Assembly: GCF_016745505.1 (NCBI RefSeq)
Contig: NZ_JAERUC010000012.1
Location: 1-64,000, forward strand
Reading direction: 5' to 3'
DNA from: Streptomyces silvae
GTDB lineage: Bacteria; Actinomycetota; Actinomycetes; Streptomycetales; Streptomycetaceae
Length of the DNA stretch: 64,000 nt
Below, piece by piece: positions 33,479 through 43,108 of this stretch. Numbering within the stretch: the first letter of the stretch is position 1; the number at the start of each line of letters is the position of its first letter. The position numbers were made by a program, and so were the translations under genes. The notes under the pieces were generated by a model, which was not told the DNA's origin, searched no databases, and saw only the letters and a program-made list of their open reading frames with translations.

Positions 33479-35090
33479 CGACGCCCCCGGCCTGCTGACC
33501 ATCGAGCGGGGAGCGCCGGGTCGCTGGCGCCGCCGCCTCCAGGCGGTGGCGATGGTCAACGTGGTCATCGGGTTCGTGTTCGTGCCCTCGGCGGTGGCCA
33601 ATCCCTTCTGCTACATCCCGATGGTGTGTGAGGCGAAGGCGGCCATCGACTTCGTCAAGGACCCGCTGGGGTTCCTGCTCCAGAAGCTCACCGAGGCGAA
33701 CATCTGGTTCCTGCGCAAGATGCTGGAGCTGATCCAGAACACCACGAAGATCGACCTGACGAGCCCCGGCTTCCTGAAGCAGTACGCGATCATCTTCGCG
33801 GCCTCCAGCCTGCTCACCGTGGCCCTCTGGTTGATCGCCGTGGCCAAGCGAGCGGTCCGCGGAGTCGCCCTGACCACCGCCGTGTCCGAGGCGATTGGCT
33901 TCCTGCTCCTCCAGTTCGTGGTCAACGCCCTGACGCCGGGCGCGATCGCGCTGCTGATGAAGGCCATCGACGAAGTCACGGCCGTCTTCGAGCCGTACGC
34001 GACGAGCAACTTCAAACCGTTCCTGGAGAACATCCTCAAGGTCATGGCGGCCAACCCCACGGAGGGTGTGGGACAGCTGCTGGTCGTCAACCTCATCATG
34101 ATGTGCGGCGCCCTGCTGATGTGGATCGAGCTGCTGATCCGCAGCGCGGCCATCTACGTGGCCGTCGCGCTCGGGCCGATCGTTAACGCCGGGCTGGTCG
34201 ATCGCGACCTGTGGGGCAAGTCGAAGAAGTGGTTCGGCGCCATCTTCGCCATCGGCCTGAGTAAGCCGATCTTGTTCGCTCTGCTGGGCCTGGGCGGCGC
34301 GATCCTCAGCGACACCTCGGGGAGCATGTCCGACGCGGTCTCCAAGACCCTGGTCGGCGCGTTGATCCTCCTGCTCGCCGTCTTCGCGTCCGCCACGCTC
34401 TACAAGTGGGTGCCCGCATTCGGCGACGAGATGGCCAGCCTCCACCATGACCGGAAGAGTGCACAGTCCTCCGGCCCGGCCGCCGCGATCGACGGCCCCG
34501 CCCAGCACGCCAACAGGGCGATGGGTGCTCGTGTCCAGGACTCCTTGGTGGGCGGCTCCAAGACCGCTGGCGCGAAGACCGCTGGCGCGAAGATGGGCGG
34601 CGGAACTGCTGTGGCCGGACCGGTCGCGGCCGGGGCCGCCATTGCCAAGGCCGGCGTCGACATGGCGAAGAACAAGGCCACCAGCTCCCCGGGTGCGCAG
34701 GGCACCGACGCCGCAGGCGGCGGCAAGCCCGAACAGCCCGAAAGCCAGCAGGGCGGCGAGGACACCGCCGGAACGTCCGGCGCACCGGCCGCCGCTCGTC
34801 CCCAGGGAGCGACCTCCGACCCGGTCGTCAGCTCTTCTCCGGACTGGTCCTCGGCCGGTGGCCACGCCTCGGCCGGACGCGCACCGGAAGCCAGCGGGGC
34901 ACCGAGCACAGCACAGCTGTCCTTCCCGCCGTCAACCGGCGCGGGAACCTCGGGCCCGCCAGCGCCCGCCTCCCTGTCCCCCGCATCAGGAACCACCTCG
35001 GGCTCCGGGCCCTCCGTCACGCCCCCGCCGCCGTCGCGGCCCTCGGGCGGCCAGGCACCCGGACGACCGAACCCCAGCAAGGATCAGTGA
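33459..35090 (+). CDS. VirB6/TrbL-like multi-pass transfer protein
   Basis: 543 aa from the ATG at 33459, which overlaps the previous gene by 20 bp. After a leader-like helix there are about six helices, among them AIIFAASSLLTVALWLIAV, AIGFLLLQFVVNALT, LLVVNLIMMCGALLMWIELL, AAIYVAVALGPIVNAGLV and TLVGALILLLAVFASATLY. A long low-complexity C-terminus (Ser/Pro/Gly/Ala, about residues 330-543) follows, with direct KTAGA repeats. Topology matches VirB6-like inner-membrane components. Confidence 0.8.
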   Translation: MRLRLRDDAPGLLTIERGAPGRWRRRLQAVAMVNVVIGFVFVPSAVANPFCYIPMVCEAKAAIDFVKDPLGFLLQKLTEANIWFLRKMLELIQNTTKIDLTSPGFLKQYAIIFAASSLLTVALWLIAVAKRAVRGVALTTAVSEAIGFLLLQFVVNALTPGAIALLMKAIDEVTAVFEPYATSNFKPFLENILKVMAANPTEGVGQLLVVNLIMMCGALLMWIELLIRSAAIYVAVALGPIVNAGLVDRDLWGKSKKWFGAIFAIGLSKPILFALLGLGGAILSDTSGSMSDAVSKTLVGALILLLAVFASATLYKWVPAFGDEMASLHHDRKSAQSSGPAAAIDGPAQHANRAMGARVQDSLVGGSKTAGAKTAGAKMGGGTAVAGPVAAGAAIAKAGVDMAKNKATSSPGAQGTDAAGGGKPEQPESQQGGEDTAGTSGAPAAARPQGATSDPVVSSSPDWSSAGGHASAGRAPEASGAPSTAQLSFPPSTGAGTSGPPAPASLSPASGTTSGSGPSVTPPPPSRPSGGQAPGRPNPSKDQ

Positions 35091-35096
35091 CCTTCC

Positions 35097-36623
35097 ATGT
35101 CGACTCGTACGTATCAGTTCGGAAAGCACCGCCCCACAGGGCTGGTCGGCCGCCGAGACCTCGGCGAACAGGTCGTCCTCGGCGGCGGCGCCGTCACCGG
35201 CATCCTCTTCGGCTACCTCTTCAACGGCGTGACGGCCATCGCCGCAACGTGCCTGGTCCTGCCGATCCTGCTCGCCCTGGTCATCGTGTACGCCCCGTAC
35301 CGGCCCAAGGGCACGTCCCAGCGGCGCACCTTCTACCGCTGGTGGCGGATCAACCGCTACCACCGCAAGGCGCTCCGCCGTACCGGCGGCGTGTGGGTGT
35401 CCCCGGCCGTCGAAGCCGGCGTGCGCCGCAACGGCACGCCCCCGGACGCCGCTCTTGTGGAACCGGAAGGCGTCACGGGCATGACGTGGGTTCCTGTCAC
35501 GGTCCGCGGTCAGCAGGCCGTCGTAGTCCTCCAGCCGGAGGCCGGGTGCGTCACAGCCACTCTGGAGATCGCTTCGCCCGGCCTCGGCGGCAAGGAAGTC
35601 GGTGAGCAGATCGTGGCCCTGGAGCGCTGGGGCGAACTCCTCGACGCGTTCGGGAACGTCGAAGAACACCCGGTGAAGCGCATCCAGGTCCTGGCCCGGC
35701 AGATGAAGTCGGACCCCTACGCCCACCAGCGTTACATCGCGCAGCGCGACGAGTCGGCCGCGACGACGGACGCCCCGCAGTGGCTGAAGGACTCGTACGA
35801 CGTACTGGCCAACGCCGTCTCCACCAGCGCCGAGGAACACCGCTACTACATCACCATCCACGCCCGGTTCACCCGCGACCTGGCGGCCGAGGGCGCCGCC
35901 CGCGGCACTGGTGACGAAGGGATCGCCGCGGCCATGGCCGCGTACCTGGATGAGCTGTGGTCCCGCGCGGAGGACGCCGACCTCTCCGTGATCGCACCCC
36001 TGGACGAAGGCCGGATGACCGCGTTCATCCGCAACTCCTACGACCCTGACCACGCCATCTGGGACACCGACCTCCGACAGGCGCACGCCTTCCCCCGCAA
36101 CGTCGACGTCCGCGACGGTGCCCACGTTGCCACCCGCGCGGCAGGCTCCACGGACAGCTGGTACCACGCCACGGCCGCCGTCGTCGGATGGCCCACGAGC
36201 CCTGTCGGCCCCGACTTCCTCTCGCCTCTGCTGATCGGGATGCCCGACGTCATCCGCACCATCTCCATCACGCAGCAGCTCGAACCTAACGACAAGGCCG
36301 TGGAGCGGATGCTCGCGGAGGACACGAACAACCAGGCCGAGATCGACCGCGACCGGAAGCGCGGCAAGAACATCGACCCGCGGGACCAGATCGCCGCCAG
36401 CGCTACCGGGTCACGCGGCATGACCCTGGCCTCCTCCGGCGCGGCCGGCTCCGCCGTCGTCGGCTACATCACCATCTCCTCGCGCAGCGCCGAAGAGCTG
36501 GAGCGCACCAAGCGCACCACCGCCTCCCGCGCCCGCAACGCGCACCTGCGGATCGAATGGCTTGACCTCGAACACGCCCGTGCCTTCGCCACGACCCTTC
36601 CCCTCGCTGGAGGCATCAAGTGA
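35097..36623 (+). CDS. SCO6880-family transfer protein
   Basis: 508 aa, matching the SCO6880 family known from actinobacterial transfer loci. Two membrane helices near the N-terminus (VVLGGGAVTGILFGYLF and AATCLVLPILLALVIVY), then a large cytosolic part with no Walker motifs. Family members sit before VirB4-like ATPases and may combine VirB3-like and VirB4 N-terminal functions. The next gene starts at a GTG overlapping its stop. Confidence 0.85.
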   Translation: MSTRTYQFGKHRPTGLVGRRDLGEQVVLGGGAVTGILFGYLFNGVTAIAATCLVLPILLALVIVYAPYRPKGTSQRRTFYRWWRINRYHRKALRRTGGVWVSPAVEAGVRRNGTPPDAALVEPEGVTGMTWVPVTVRGQQAVVVLQPEAGCVTATLEIASPGLGGKEVGEQIVALERWGELLDAFGNVEEHPVKRIQVLARQMKSDPYAHQRYIAQRDESAATTDAPQWLKDSYDVLANAVSTSAEEHRYYITIHARFTRDLAAEGAARGTGDEGIAAAMAAYLDELWSRAEDADLSVIAPLDEGRMTAFIRNSYDPDHAIWDTDLRQAHAFPRNVDVRDGAHVATRAAGSTDSWYHATAAVVGWPTSPVGPDFLSPLLIGMPDVIRTISITQQLEPNDKAVERMLAEDTNNQAEIDRDRKRGKNIDPRDQIAASATGSRGMTLASSGAAGSAVVGYITISSRSAEELERTKRTTASRARNAHLRIEWLDLEHARAFATTLPLAGGIK

Positions 36624-38056
36624 CCGACCTCCTCGGCCTCGCCCCGCTGTCGCCGATGTACGAGACGGTGCGCCGTCCCCTCTACACCGAGACGACCACC
36701 AGCCAGGCCCTGTACCTGCCGATCGCCCCGCCGACCCTCGGCACGGCGGGCGCGATCATCGGCCGGGAGCTGTACTCGGGCAAGGCGTTCATCTACTGCC
36801 CGTTCTCGGCGTTCGGTGACTGTCTGCCCGGCGGCAACATGATCGTCATGGGGGACACGGGCCGGGGCAAGTCGGCCCTGACCAAGACGTACGCGGCCCG
36901 GCAGATCCGCCTCGGGCGTCAGGTCGTCGTCCTCGACACCAAGGAGCAGAAGGAGCGCGAGGAAGGCGAGTGGGCCGCGCTCGGCCGCTCGCTGACCGGC
37001 AAGGCCCCGGTGAAGTTCGCGCCCGGTGGCGGCCGTGGTGCCTCGTGTATCAACCCGATGGACCCGGCCATCGCGGGCAAGCGGCAAGTCGAGCTGGTGC
37101 GGACGATCGTTGAACTCGGTCTCGGCAAGGCCCTGGACGAGTTCGCCGGCTCTGCCCTGCGGATCGCGATCCGCAGGGCCCACCAGCGGGCGGGAGAACT
37201 CGGCCGCACCCCGGTCCTGGCCGACGTCTCCGCCGCGCTGCGATCCCCGGAGGAGTCCGACGCGACGGCCAAGAAGCGTACGCGGGACGAACTGCTCGGT
37301 GACGGCCTGGAGGCGTCCTACGTCCTGGACCGGCTCTGCGGCAGCGAACAGGACGACACCGGCGACCTGACGGGCATGCTCGACGGCCCGACCAGCCTGG
37401 GCGTGGATCTCGACGCCGACATGATCGTTTTTGACCTGACCAAGGTTCCGTCGGGCGGCGTCGCCATGACCATCCTCGTCGCCGTGATCTCGGTCTTCCT
37501 CGAAGAGGTCTGGCTGCGCCCGCTGTGCGAATGCGGGACGGAGCCGGGGCAGCACGACCGCGTCGTGGTCGACGCGAACTCCGGGGCCTGGGAGCTGGGG
37601 CCGAACCCCGGCTCCGGCTGCCGCCGCTACACGCAGCGCAAGCGCATCCTCGTCTGCGAGGAAGCCTGGCACATCCTCGGGACCCCTCAACTCGCTTCGC
37701 TGCTTGAGAAGTTCCTGAAATTCGCGCGGGGATACGGGCTGAGCTGCATCTTCATCGTCCATCACCTGTCCGACATCGACGACAGCCCAGAGACCCAAGC
37801 GGCGTTGAAGATGGCCGACACCATCGTGATCTACAGCCAGAAGAAGGCTGAGGCGGAAGCGACGGTGGCCCGGCTGGGTCTGCCGTCCTGGACGGCCGAG
37901 CACATCATGCGCCTGCGCCGTGGGATCGCGCTGTGGAAGGTCGGCGAGGTGATCTACCCCGGCGTCCAGCACCTCTTGGTGGAGGCAGAACAGCACCTGT
38001 GCTTCTCCTCCGGCTCGATGACCGACCTGACCAGCACCTCCCCGGACGCCGAATGA
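36620..38056 (+). CDS. VirB4-like ATPase of the transfer machine
   Basis: 478 aa. Walker A GDTGRGKS (78-85), Walker B with catalytic Glu RILVCEEAWHIL, and a downstream FIVHHLSDI/ADTIVIYSQ segment typical of VirB4/TraC-type ATPases. It is shorter than full VirB4 because the N-terminal half is supplied by the preceding SCO6880-type protein. Expected to power pilus assembly or substrate movement. Confidence 0.9.
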   Translation: MTDLLGLAPLSPMYETVRRPLYTETTTSQALYLPIAPPTLGTAGAIIGRELYSGKAFIYCPFSAFGDCLPGGNMIVMGDTGRGKSALTKTYAARQIRLGRQVVVLDTKEQKEREEGEWAALGRSLTGKAPVKFAPGGGRGASCINPMDPAIAGKRQVELVRTIVELGLGKALDEFAGSALRIAIRRAHQRAGELGRTPVLADVSAALRSPEESDATAKKRTRDELLGDGLEASYVLDRLCGSEQDDTGDLTGMLDGPTSLGVDLDADMIVFDLTKVPSGGVAMTILVAVISVFLEEVWLRPLCECGTEPGQHDRVVVDANSGAWELGPNPGSGCRRYTQRKRILVCEEAWHILGTPQLASLLEKFLKFARGYGLSCIFIVHHLSDIDDSPETQAALKMADTIVIYSQKKAEAEATVARLGLPSWTAEHIMRLRRGIALWKVGEVIYPGVQHLLVEAEQHLCFSSGSMTDLTSTSPDAE

Positions 38057-38439
38057 GCGGATACCACCGCCCCTCGACCGCCGACCCCTTCCACACAGAC
38101 TCGGAACGAGCCCCCGCCATGACCGCCACCACCGACCACACCACGCTTCCCGCCGACGAGCGCGCGGTGCGACAGGACATCGACCAGCTGCACGCCGAAG
38201 CGCTCGACCTCGCACGGCGCATGAAGGAACTGGCCCTCGTCCTGGACCACGGCGACTACTCCGCCGCTGGAGGACGCGTACGTACGGCCGTCGCCCACAT
38301 CTGGCGAGCCGCCGAGGACCTACACAGCGCCTTCCACACCGCGCCCCCGCGCTGTGCCGGGCCCGACGCGTCGATGTCGCGGCTGTGCGGCCGGCGGATG
38401 CGCTACCTGGCGGCCCGCGTCGCCCGGAGGGCCGAGTAA
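38053..38439 (+). CDS. Small hypothetical protein (transfer operon)
   Basis: 128 aa; the ATG overlaps the previous stop (ATGA), and an in-frame ATG at 38119 is an alternative. Mostly helical, with DERAVRQDIDQLHAEALDLA suggesting a coiled coil and a basic C-terminus (CGRRMRYLAARVARRAE). Possibly DUF6238. Function unknown. Confidence 0.65.
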   Translation: MSGYHRPSTADPFHTDSERAPAMTATTDHTTLPADERAVRQDIDQLHAEALDLARRMKELALVLDHGDYSAAGGRVRTAVAHIWRAAEDLHSAFHTAPPRCAGPDASMSRLCGRRMRYLAARVARRAE

Positions 38440-38702
38440 TGGACATCATGCCCGGCGGCATCTCCCTTGTCCTGTACGCCGTGACGGCCGTGTGCGCGGT
38501 AGCCCTGGTGACGCTCTGGTTCCTGCTGAACCGCGGACGGCGCAACGCCGGATTCGCGAGCAAGGGACAGCTCAAGCGCCAGATGTCGGCCAAAGCAGTC
38601 CTGAAGGCCACCGAGATCCGCCCCTCCCTCACCAGCGACGACCGCCACCCCAGCCGCGCAACCGGGGTGAGCTTCGCGAAGGACCGCCCCGCCGGTCGCT
38701 GA
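38439..38702 (+). CDS. Small single-helix membrane protein
   Basis: 87 aa. One N-terminal membrane helix (ISLVLYAVTAVCAVALVTLWFLL), then a basic cytosolic tail (RGRRNAGFASKGQLKRQ). It lies directly before the coupling ATPase, which lacks its own membrane helices, so it may anchor that ATPase to the membrane. Confidence 0.7.
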   Translation: MDIMPGGISLVLYAVTAVCAVALVTLWFLLNRGRRNAGFASKGQLKRQMSAKAVLKATEIRPSLTSDDRHPSRATGVSFAKDRPAGR

Positions 38703-38745
38703 CCCTCTTTCCTTGTCACCCGCCCACCTCCCTCCGGAGTACGTC

Positions 38746-40194
38746 ATGCACCACCCCCTCGATCCTCACGATTTCGGCTACTCGCTGGGCACGTCGCAGC
38801 GCCCGAAGGGCGTCGAGCTGTGGTCCCGCGCCGACAAGGCATGCCGGGTCATCGGCCCGATGGGCAGTGGAAAGACTCTGCGGTTCTTCGCCCCGCTCGT
38901 CCGCCGCTGGGCCGGGCCGGTCCTGGCCACCTCGACCAAGCCCGATCTGGTCGAACTGACCCTCGACGCGCGGCAGCGGGACGGTCGCCCCGTCGCCGTC
39001 TTCGACCCGCAGAACATCGCGCCGAGCCTCCCGCGCTTCCGGTGGACGCCGATCAACGGCGCAGCCGACACGGAGGTGGCGATGATGCGCGGGAAGGCGT
39101 TCGTCGCGGGGTCGCGCACCCCCAACGGTGCGGCACAGTCCAGCGAGGGCAGCGCCTTCTACAAGGGGCAGGCGTCCAAGATCCTCGCCGCCTTCTTCCA
39201 CGCCGCCGCCCTCGACGGCGCCTCACTCGACTGGGTTCTGCGTTGGGCCCGCAAGCTGACCGACCCGGCACCCCTCGGCATCCTCAACGCTCACCCGGGC
39301 GCCGGCCCCGGCTGGGCGGACATGCTTCGCACGGCCACCACTGGCGACAGCCGCACCGTCGGCAACACCGCCTCGACCCTCGACGCGGCTCTCGAACCCT
39401 TCATGCACCAGTCGGTGATCAATGCCCTTCAGGGAGACGGAGGGGACCCCACGGACTTCGGCGCGTTCCTCGACGCCGGGGGCACCCTCTATCTCCTCGG
39501 CAAGGACAGCGAGGTGAACAGCGTCGCGCCGCTGACCACCGCGATAGCCGAAGACCTTCTGGATTTCGCGGAGGCACACGCCCTCGCGTCCCCGGCCGGG
39601 CGGCTCGACCCCGCACTGCTCGCGGCCTTGGACGAGGCGCCGAACATCGCGCCTATCCCCTCCCTCCGCCAACGCGTCGCCGACGGTCGGGGCCGAGGCA
39701 TCACAGTGGTCTACGGCCTCCAGGCGTGGGCGTCGGCTCGTGCCCGTTTCGGCGAGGACACCGCCAAGGAGCTGGCGGCCTTCACCAACAACGTCATCGT
39801 CCTGCCCGGGGACAAGGACCCGGACTTCCTGAAGGACATGTCCGACCTGTGTGGTCAGGTCGAGCGAGAGCGCACGACGAAGACCACGTCCGGCGGAGAC
39901 CGCGGCGGCCACTCGACGGCCACGCACATGGCGCTCGAACCCGTCCTTCGAGGAGACGAGATCAAGGGCCTCCCCGAGGGGCACGCCCTGGTCCTCGCGG
40001 ACAACCTCCCGCCGATCGTCTCCCGGCTCGACGGCATGTGGACCTGGGATTCCTGGGCCGAGATCGAGGGTCACGTCCGTGACCTTCGAGCCGCCAATGA
40101 AGCCGAGCGGACCCGGCGGGCTACGGAGAAGAGGAACCAGGCCAAGGCCCACGCGGTGGCGTGGGCCGGCCGTGAAGGAGCGGCTGCCGCATGA
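38746..40194 (+). CDS. VirD4/TraG-like coupling ATPase
   Basis: 482 aa from the ATG at 38746 with GGAG upstream (the TTG at 38713 is weaker). Walker A GPMGSGKT (37-44), Walker B LLAALDEAPNI and a later VVYGLQAWASARARFG segment are those of type IV coupling proteins, which bring the relaxase-DNA complex to the channel. There is no N-terminal membrane domain; the small membrane protein encoded just before may supply it. Confidence 0.9.
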   Translation: MHHPLDPHDFGYSLGTSQRPKGVELWSRADKACRVIGPMGSGKTLRFFAPLVRRWAGPVLATSTKPDLVELTLDARQRDGRPVAVFDPQNIAPSLPRFRWTPINGAADTEVAMMRGKAFVAGSRTPNGAAQSSEGSAFYKGQASKILAAFFHAAALDGASLDWVLRWARKLTDPAPLGILNAHPGAGPGWADMLRTATTGDSRTVGNTASTLDAALEPFMHQSVINALQGDGGDPTDFGAFLDAGGTLYLLGKDSEVNSVAPLTTAIAEDLLDFAEAHALASPAGRLDPALLAALDEAPNIAPIPSLRQRVADGRGRGITVVYGLQAWASARARFGEDTAKELAAFTNNVIVLPGDKDPDFLKDMSDLCGQVERERTTKTTSGGDRGGHSTATHMALEPVLRGDEIKGLPEGHALVLADNLPPIVSRLDGMWTWDSWAEIEGHVRDLRAANEAERTRRATEKRNQAKAHAVAWAGREGAAAA

Positions 40195-40694
40195 TCGAGA
40201 CCCTGACCCACTTCGAGCCCTTTCCCGAACCGCCCGCACTGATCTTGGAGTACATCGCGGAACGGAGCACGGAGGAGTCCGTGGCCGCCGACGGTCCCGT
40301 CCCGTGGGACATCGGCGCCCTGTCAGCAGAGCTGATCAAGCCGATGCCCGCGTGGCTCGATTCCGTGTGCCGCTGGCTGAACCGGACGTACGCCTGGCAG
40401 CCGCAGGACGTCATCCCGCCCTGCTGGGCGAAGCACGAGGGCCTGGCATACGAGATCGCGGCCCTGGCCTTCGCCAGGGGAGACGCGTACGCGGAGGCGG
40501 GCTCGTCCGTGATCTGGCACGAGCAGTACGACCGCTTCCTCACCCGAATGAACAAGTCGTTGGGCAAAGCAGGCGACGAATGCCGCGTCGGCAGGCACGA
40601 CGACCGTCCGGCGCGTTTCCAGCTCGCGGCCTGGCCCACGGCCAAGGACGAGAGGGCGGGAGTTTCGGAACGAGTCCAGGAGATGGCCGGATGA
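40191..40694 (+). CDS. Hypothetical protein of the transfer operon
   Basis: 167 aa, overlapping the coupling-protein stop by 4 bp. The pattern PCWAKHEGLAYEIAALAFAR followed by WHEQYDRFLTRM recalls DUF4913-like transfer-linked proteins, without a firm match. Soluble, acidic first half. Function unknown. Confidence 0.65.
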   Translation: MIETLTHFEPFPEPPALILEYIAERSTEESVAADGPVPWDIGALSAELIKPMPAWLDSVCRWLNRTYAWQPQDVIPPCWAKHEGLAYEIAALAFARGDAYAEAGSSVIWHEQYDRFLTRMNKSLGKAGDECRVGRHDDRPARFQLAAWPTAKDERAGVSERVQEMAG

Positions 40695-41125
40695 TGGCGG
40701 ACCCGAGCATGGTCTTCTCGACCGACCCGCGTTACGGACTGGTGGCGCGAAGCGGCTGGGAGCAGGAGGAGGCTCGAACCGTCCTCCGCGATTTGGGATG
40801 GGTCTGGGAGGAGGAACTGCACGCACTCGTTCAGCCGGACAACGTGTCGGCGGTCGAGGCCGGCGTTCAGGCCGTGGAAGAGCTGCACCTACACGGCCAC
40901 CACACTGGCTATTCGATGGGTCCGTACGGCCCAATGCTGCTGACTCTGGATCGTGCCGAGACTGTCATCACCAAGGAGGTTGGTTGCGACACCCTCGACG
41001 GGCCGACGCCTGAAATGGTGACGACGGGCTCGCGCGATGGGTCCCACCTAGCGTCGACCGATGCCGTGGCCCTCCCGCCTCAAGAGCCGGATGTTGCAGA
41101 TGAGTTCGAAGGGCCCAGTCTGTAG
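40691..41125 (+). CDS. Hypothetical protein, end of transfer operon
   Basis: 144 aa, starting at ATGATG overlapping the previous stop. WEQEEARTVLRDLGWVWEEE forms a helical segment that resembles a small DNA- or protein-binding fold. The C-terminus is acidic. No family recognised. Confidence 0.62.
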   Translation: MMADPSMVFSTDPRYGLVARSGWEQEEARTVLRDLGWVWEEELHALVQPDNVSAVEAGVQAVEELHLHGHHTGYSMGPYGPMLLTLDRAETVITKEVGCDTLDGPTPEMVTTGSRDGSHLASTDAVALPPQEPDVADEFEGPSL

Positions 41126-41180
41126 CGCCCCCATGTGGAAGACCACTTGCCAGCCAGCCGAAGCCTCCCGTGCGGCCGAT

Positions 41181-41654
41181 TCAGCTCCTTCTTGCCCAGT
41201 AGTCCACCAGCATCTCGCTCGGCCAGACGGGCTCGCGGACTGGGCCGCGCGGCCCCATCTCGCTGAAGAACGGGGACACGTCGTAAATCTTCGTCCCGAC
41301 CACCGCGTCCAGATCGGTCACTCGGAGCCGAAGGCCGTCGACCTCCAACAAGCGAGGGAAGCTCTGCGCAAGCTGGTTAGGGCGCCGATGGTTGCGGTGC
41401 GCGAACGTTCCCGTGGCAGGCCACTGCGCGTTACCGCGCGGGCTCCGGGCGTGGTACTCGACGTCGTCGGGCGACGACTGATCGAAGTGCCACACCACCA
41501 CCAAGTGGGAGAACTCCTCCAGGCCCTGAACGGAGTCGATGGGGAACTCGTCCTTGTTGAGCTGGATCACGGACTCGACTCCGCCCCAGTAGTCATCGGC
41601 CACCTCGCTGCGACCAGCGATGACTTCCCCGATCGGCTGGATCTCCAAGGCCAC
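41181..41654 (-). CDS. trmO: TrmO-like tRNA methyltransferase
   Basis: 157 aa from the GTG at 41654. TrmO (UPF0066) motifs are clear: LEEFSHLVVVWHF, SPRGN, GTFAHRNHRRPN and GTKIYDVSPF. TrmO methylates N6-threonylcarbamoyl-adenosine at position 37 of some tRNAs, using S-adenosylmethionine. Full-length bacterial enzymes are larger; this is a minimal version. It lies 40 bp downstream of an XRE/TPR regulator on the same strand, in the cargo region. Confidence 0.82.
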   Translation of the reverse strand: MALEIQPIGEVIAGRSEVADDYWGGVESVIQLNKDEFPIDSVQGLEEFSHLVVVWHFDQSSPDDVEYHARSPRGNAQWPATGTFAHRNHRRPNQLAQSFPRLLEVDGLRLRVTDLDAVVGTKIYDVSPFFSEMGPRGPVREPVWPSEMLVDYWARRS

Positions 41655-41694
41655 GGGCCCGTCCCCCTCGACTCGAATGCACAGACGCTGGCGA

Positions 41695-43086
41695 TCAATC
41701 TACTTGGGCAAGATACGAGGCAGCTCGGGCATCGAGTACCCCGACCACGGGGATGCCGCGCTTGCGGTAGGGCGACAGCAGGTGTCGCATGTCGATGACT
41801 CTCTGCCGCGCGCGGCCGGAGTAGATCCCGTCCTCCATCGCGTCCAGGACGCTGGTCCACGTTGCGCACGCCTCTTCCACGCCGCCCTGGGCGATCTGCG
41901 TCGCGCCCATGTACCCGAGGGTGACCGCGTGCGTGCGCCGGAACGCAGCACCGCGTGTACGCACGGAGCGGCGAAATTCTTTCACTGCCCGCCGCTGATC
42001 GCCCATGTCCCTTAATGTGCAGGCCGTCTCATGGGCGAGGGACGCCTCTCCGAAGAAGAACGTCCGGTCGGGCTCCTTGATCCCGTCGTGTGCGTTGGAG
42101 AGGTCATCTTCGGCTCGCAACAGGGCCTTCGCCGCCCGGTCGTTGTGTCGGTTCGCTGCGAGAGCCCGCGCGTGCACCACGCCCAGGAGCGCTCGCTCTC
42201 GCGGGGTGGCGGCTGCGTACCGCTGCCCGTGCACCGAAGCCCGCGCGAGTTGGAGAGCTTCGTGGCGAAACCCCATGTCGAGGGCTTGGTGGGCCATGGC
42301 TCTCAGGATGTGCCCGCTCAAGGGTGCGTCGCCGGACCGGGCTGCCAGTTTTACCGCGATGTTGAATCGCTGGAGCGCAATGGCGTGCTCGCTGTTGTCA
42401 AAGGCCATCCAGCCCGACACGTAGGCCAGTTCTGCCGAGGCAGAGAACATGGCGCGCCGGGTCCCGTCGTCGGCGAAGCGTCCTCGGAGGAAGCTGTGAA
42501 CGTCGTTCTTCAGGTACTCGTCGACGGCCCGCCGGCCATGTCCGCCTCCGCGCCGTTGGTCCATGCGCGAGAACGCGAGGGTCAGTTCCCGTACGGTCTC
42601 GACGTCCCCGTGGCCGACCCGCTTCCGAGCCGCGGTCTCCTCGACCGGTGGCTCGGCCATGGCCTGCCACCACTCCGCGTCCGGCAAGATCAGAGACGCC
42701 GCAGAGTACACGCCGCCTGCCAGCAGTCGACGCCGGTCCGTGTTCACGCCATTCCCCAAGTCGCTCAGCGCGATCAGAGGATCGACGCGCCAGTCCAGCG
42801 CCTCCTGCGCTGGCGAGGTGGCGGCTGCGAACCCGATCTCTTGTGGCGTGATCTCACGCTTCAATCGACGGGACAGCGCCTGGCACAAGATAGCGGGAGC
42901 GACCCCTGATGCCTGGACGCCTCCCACCCACATGCTCACGTGGGAGCGTCCGATCTTGGAGTTCTCCAGCACTTCGCCGTTCAGCGTTTCGGCGGCGACA
43001 CGGTTGTATGCGGCGGTGGCCTGAGCCCGTGACCAGCCCGCTTCCAAGAGGAGCGAGGCCAGCCGCTCATTTCTCTCGCGCGCCAT
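41695..43086 (-). CDS. XRE-type regulator with TPR-like C-terminal domain (A)
   Basis: 463 aa from the ATG at 43086; the upstream open frame to 43167 is not needed. N-terminal HTH region (about 1-90, with SKIGRSHVSMWVGG), then about 300 residues of helical repeats like the TPR sensor domains of Streptomyces regulators that bind peptide or small-molecule signals. It carries a TTA codon (42013-42015). The tandem TTGACC motif at 43109-43129 lies just upstream of its start and is shared with regulator B's region. Confidence 0.75.
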   Translation of the reverse strand: MARERNERLASLLLEAGWSRAQATAAYNRVAAETLNGEVLENSKIGRSHVSMWVGGVQASGVAPAILCQALSRRLKREITPQEIGFAAATSPAQEALDWRVDPLIALSDLGNGVNTDRRRLLAGGVYSAASLILPDAEWWQAMAEPPVEETAARKRVGHGDVETVRELTLAFSRMDQRRGGGHGRRAVDEYLKNDVHSFLRGRFADDGTRRAMFSASAELAYVSGWMAFDNSEHAIALQRFNIAVKLAARSGDAPLSGHILRAMAHQALDMGFRHEALQLARASVHGQRYAAATPRERALLGVVHARALAANRHNDRAAKALLRAEDDLSNAHDGIKEPDRTFFFGEASLAHETACTLRDMGDQRRAVKEFRRSVRTRGAAFRRTHAVTLGYMGATQIAQGGVEEACATWTSVLDAMEDGIYSGRARQRVIDMRHLLSPYRKRGIPVVGVLDARAASYLAQVD

Positions 43087-43108
43087 TCTGCGCCCCCGAA
43101 CCAGAAAA

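Noticed and set aside
31772-33601. 609-aa open frame on the minus strand
   Set aside because: Arg/Gly-rich shadow of the small membrane protein and VirB8-like genes; high GC keeps the opposite frame open.
36464-38719. 751-aa open frame on the minus strand
   Set aside because: Antisense to the VirB4-like gene, which has intact Walker motifs; the minus frame has none.
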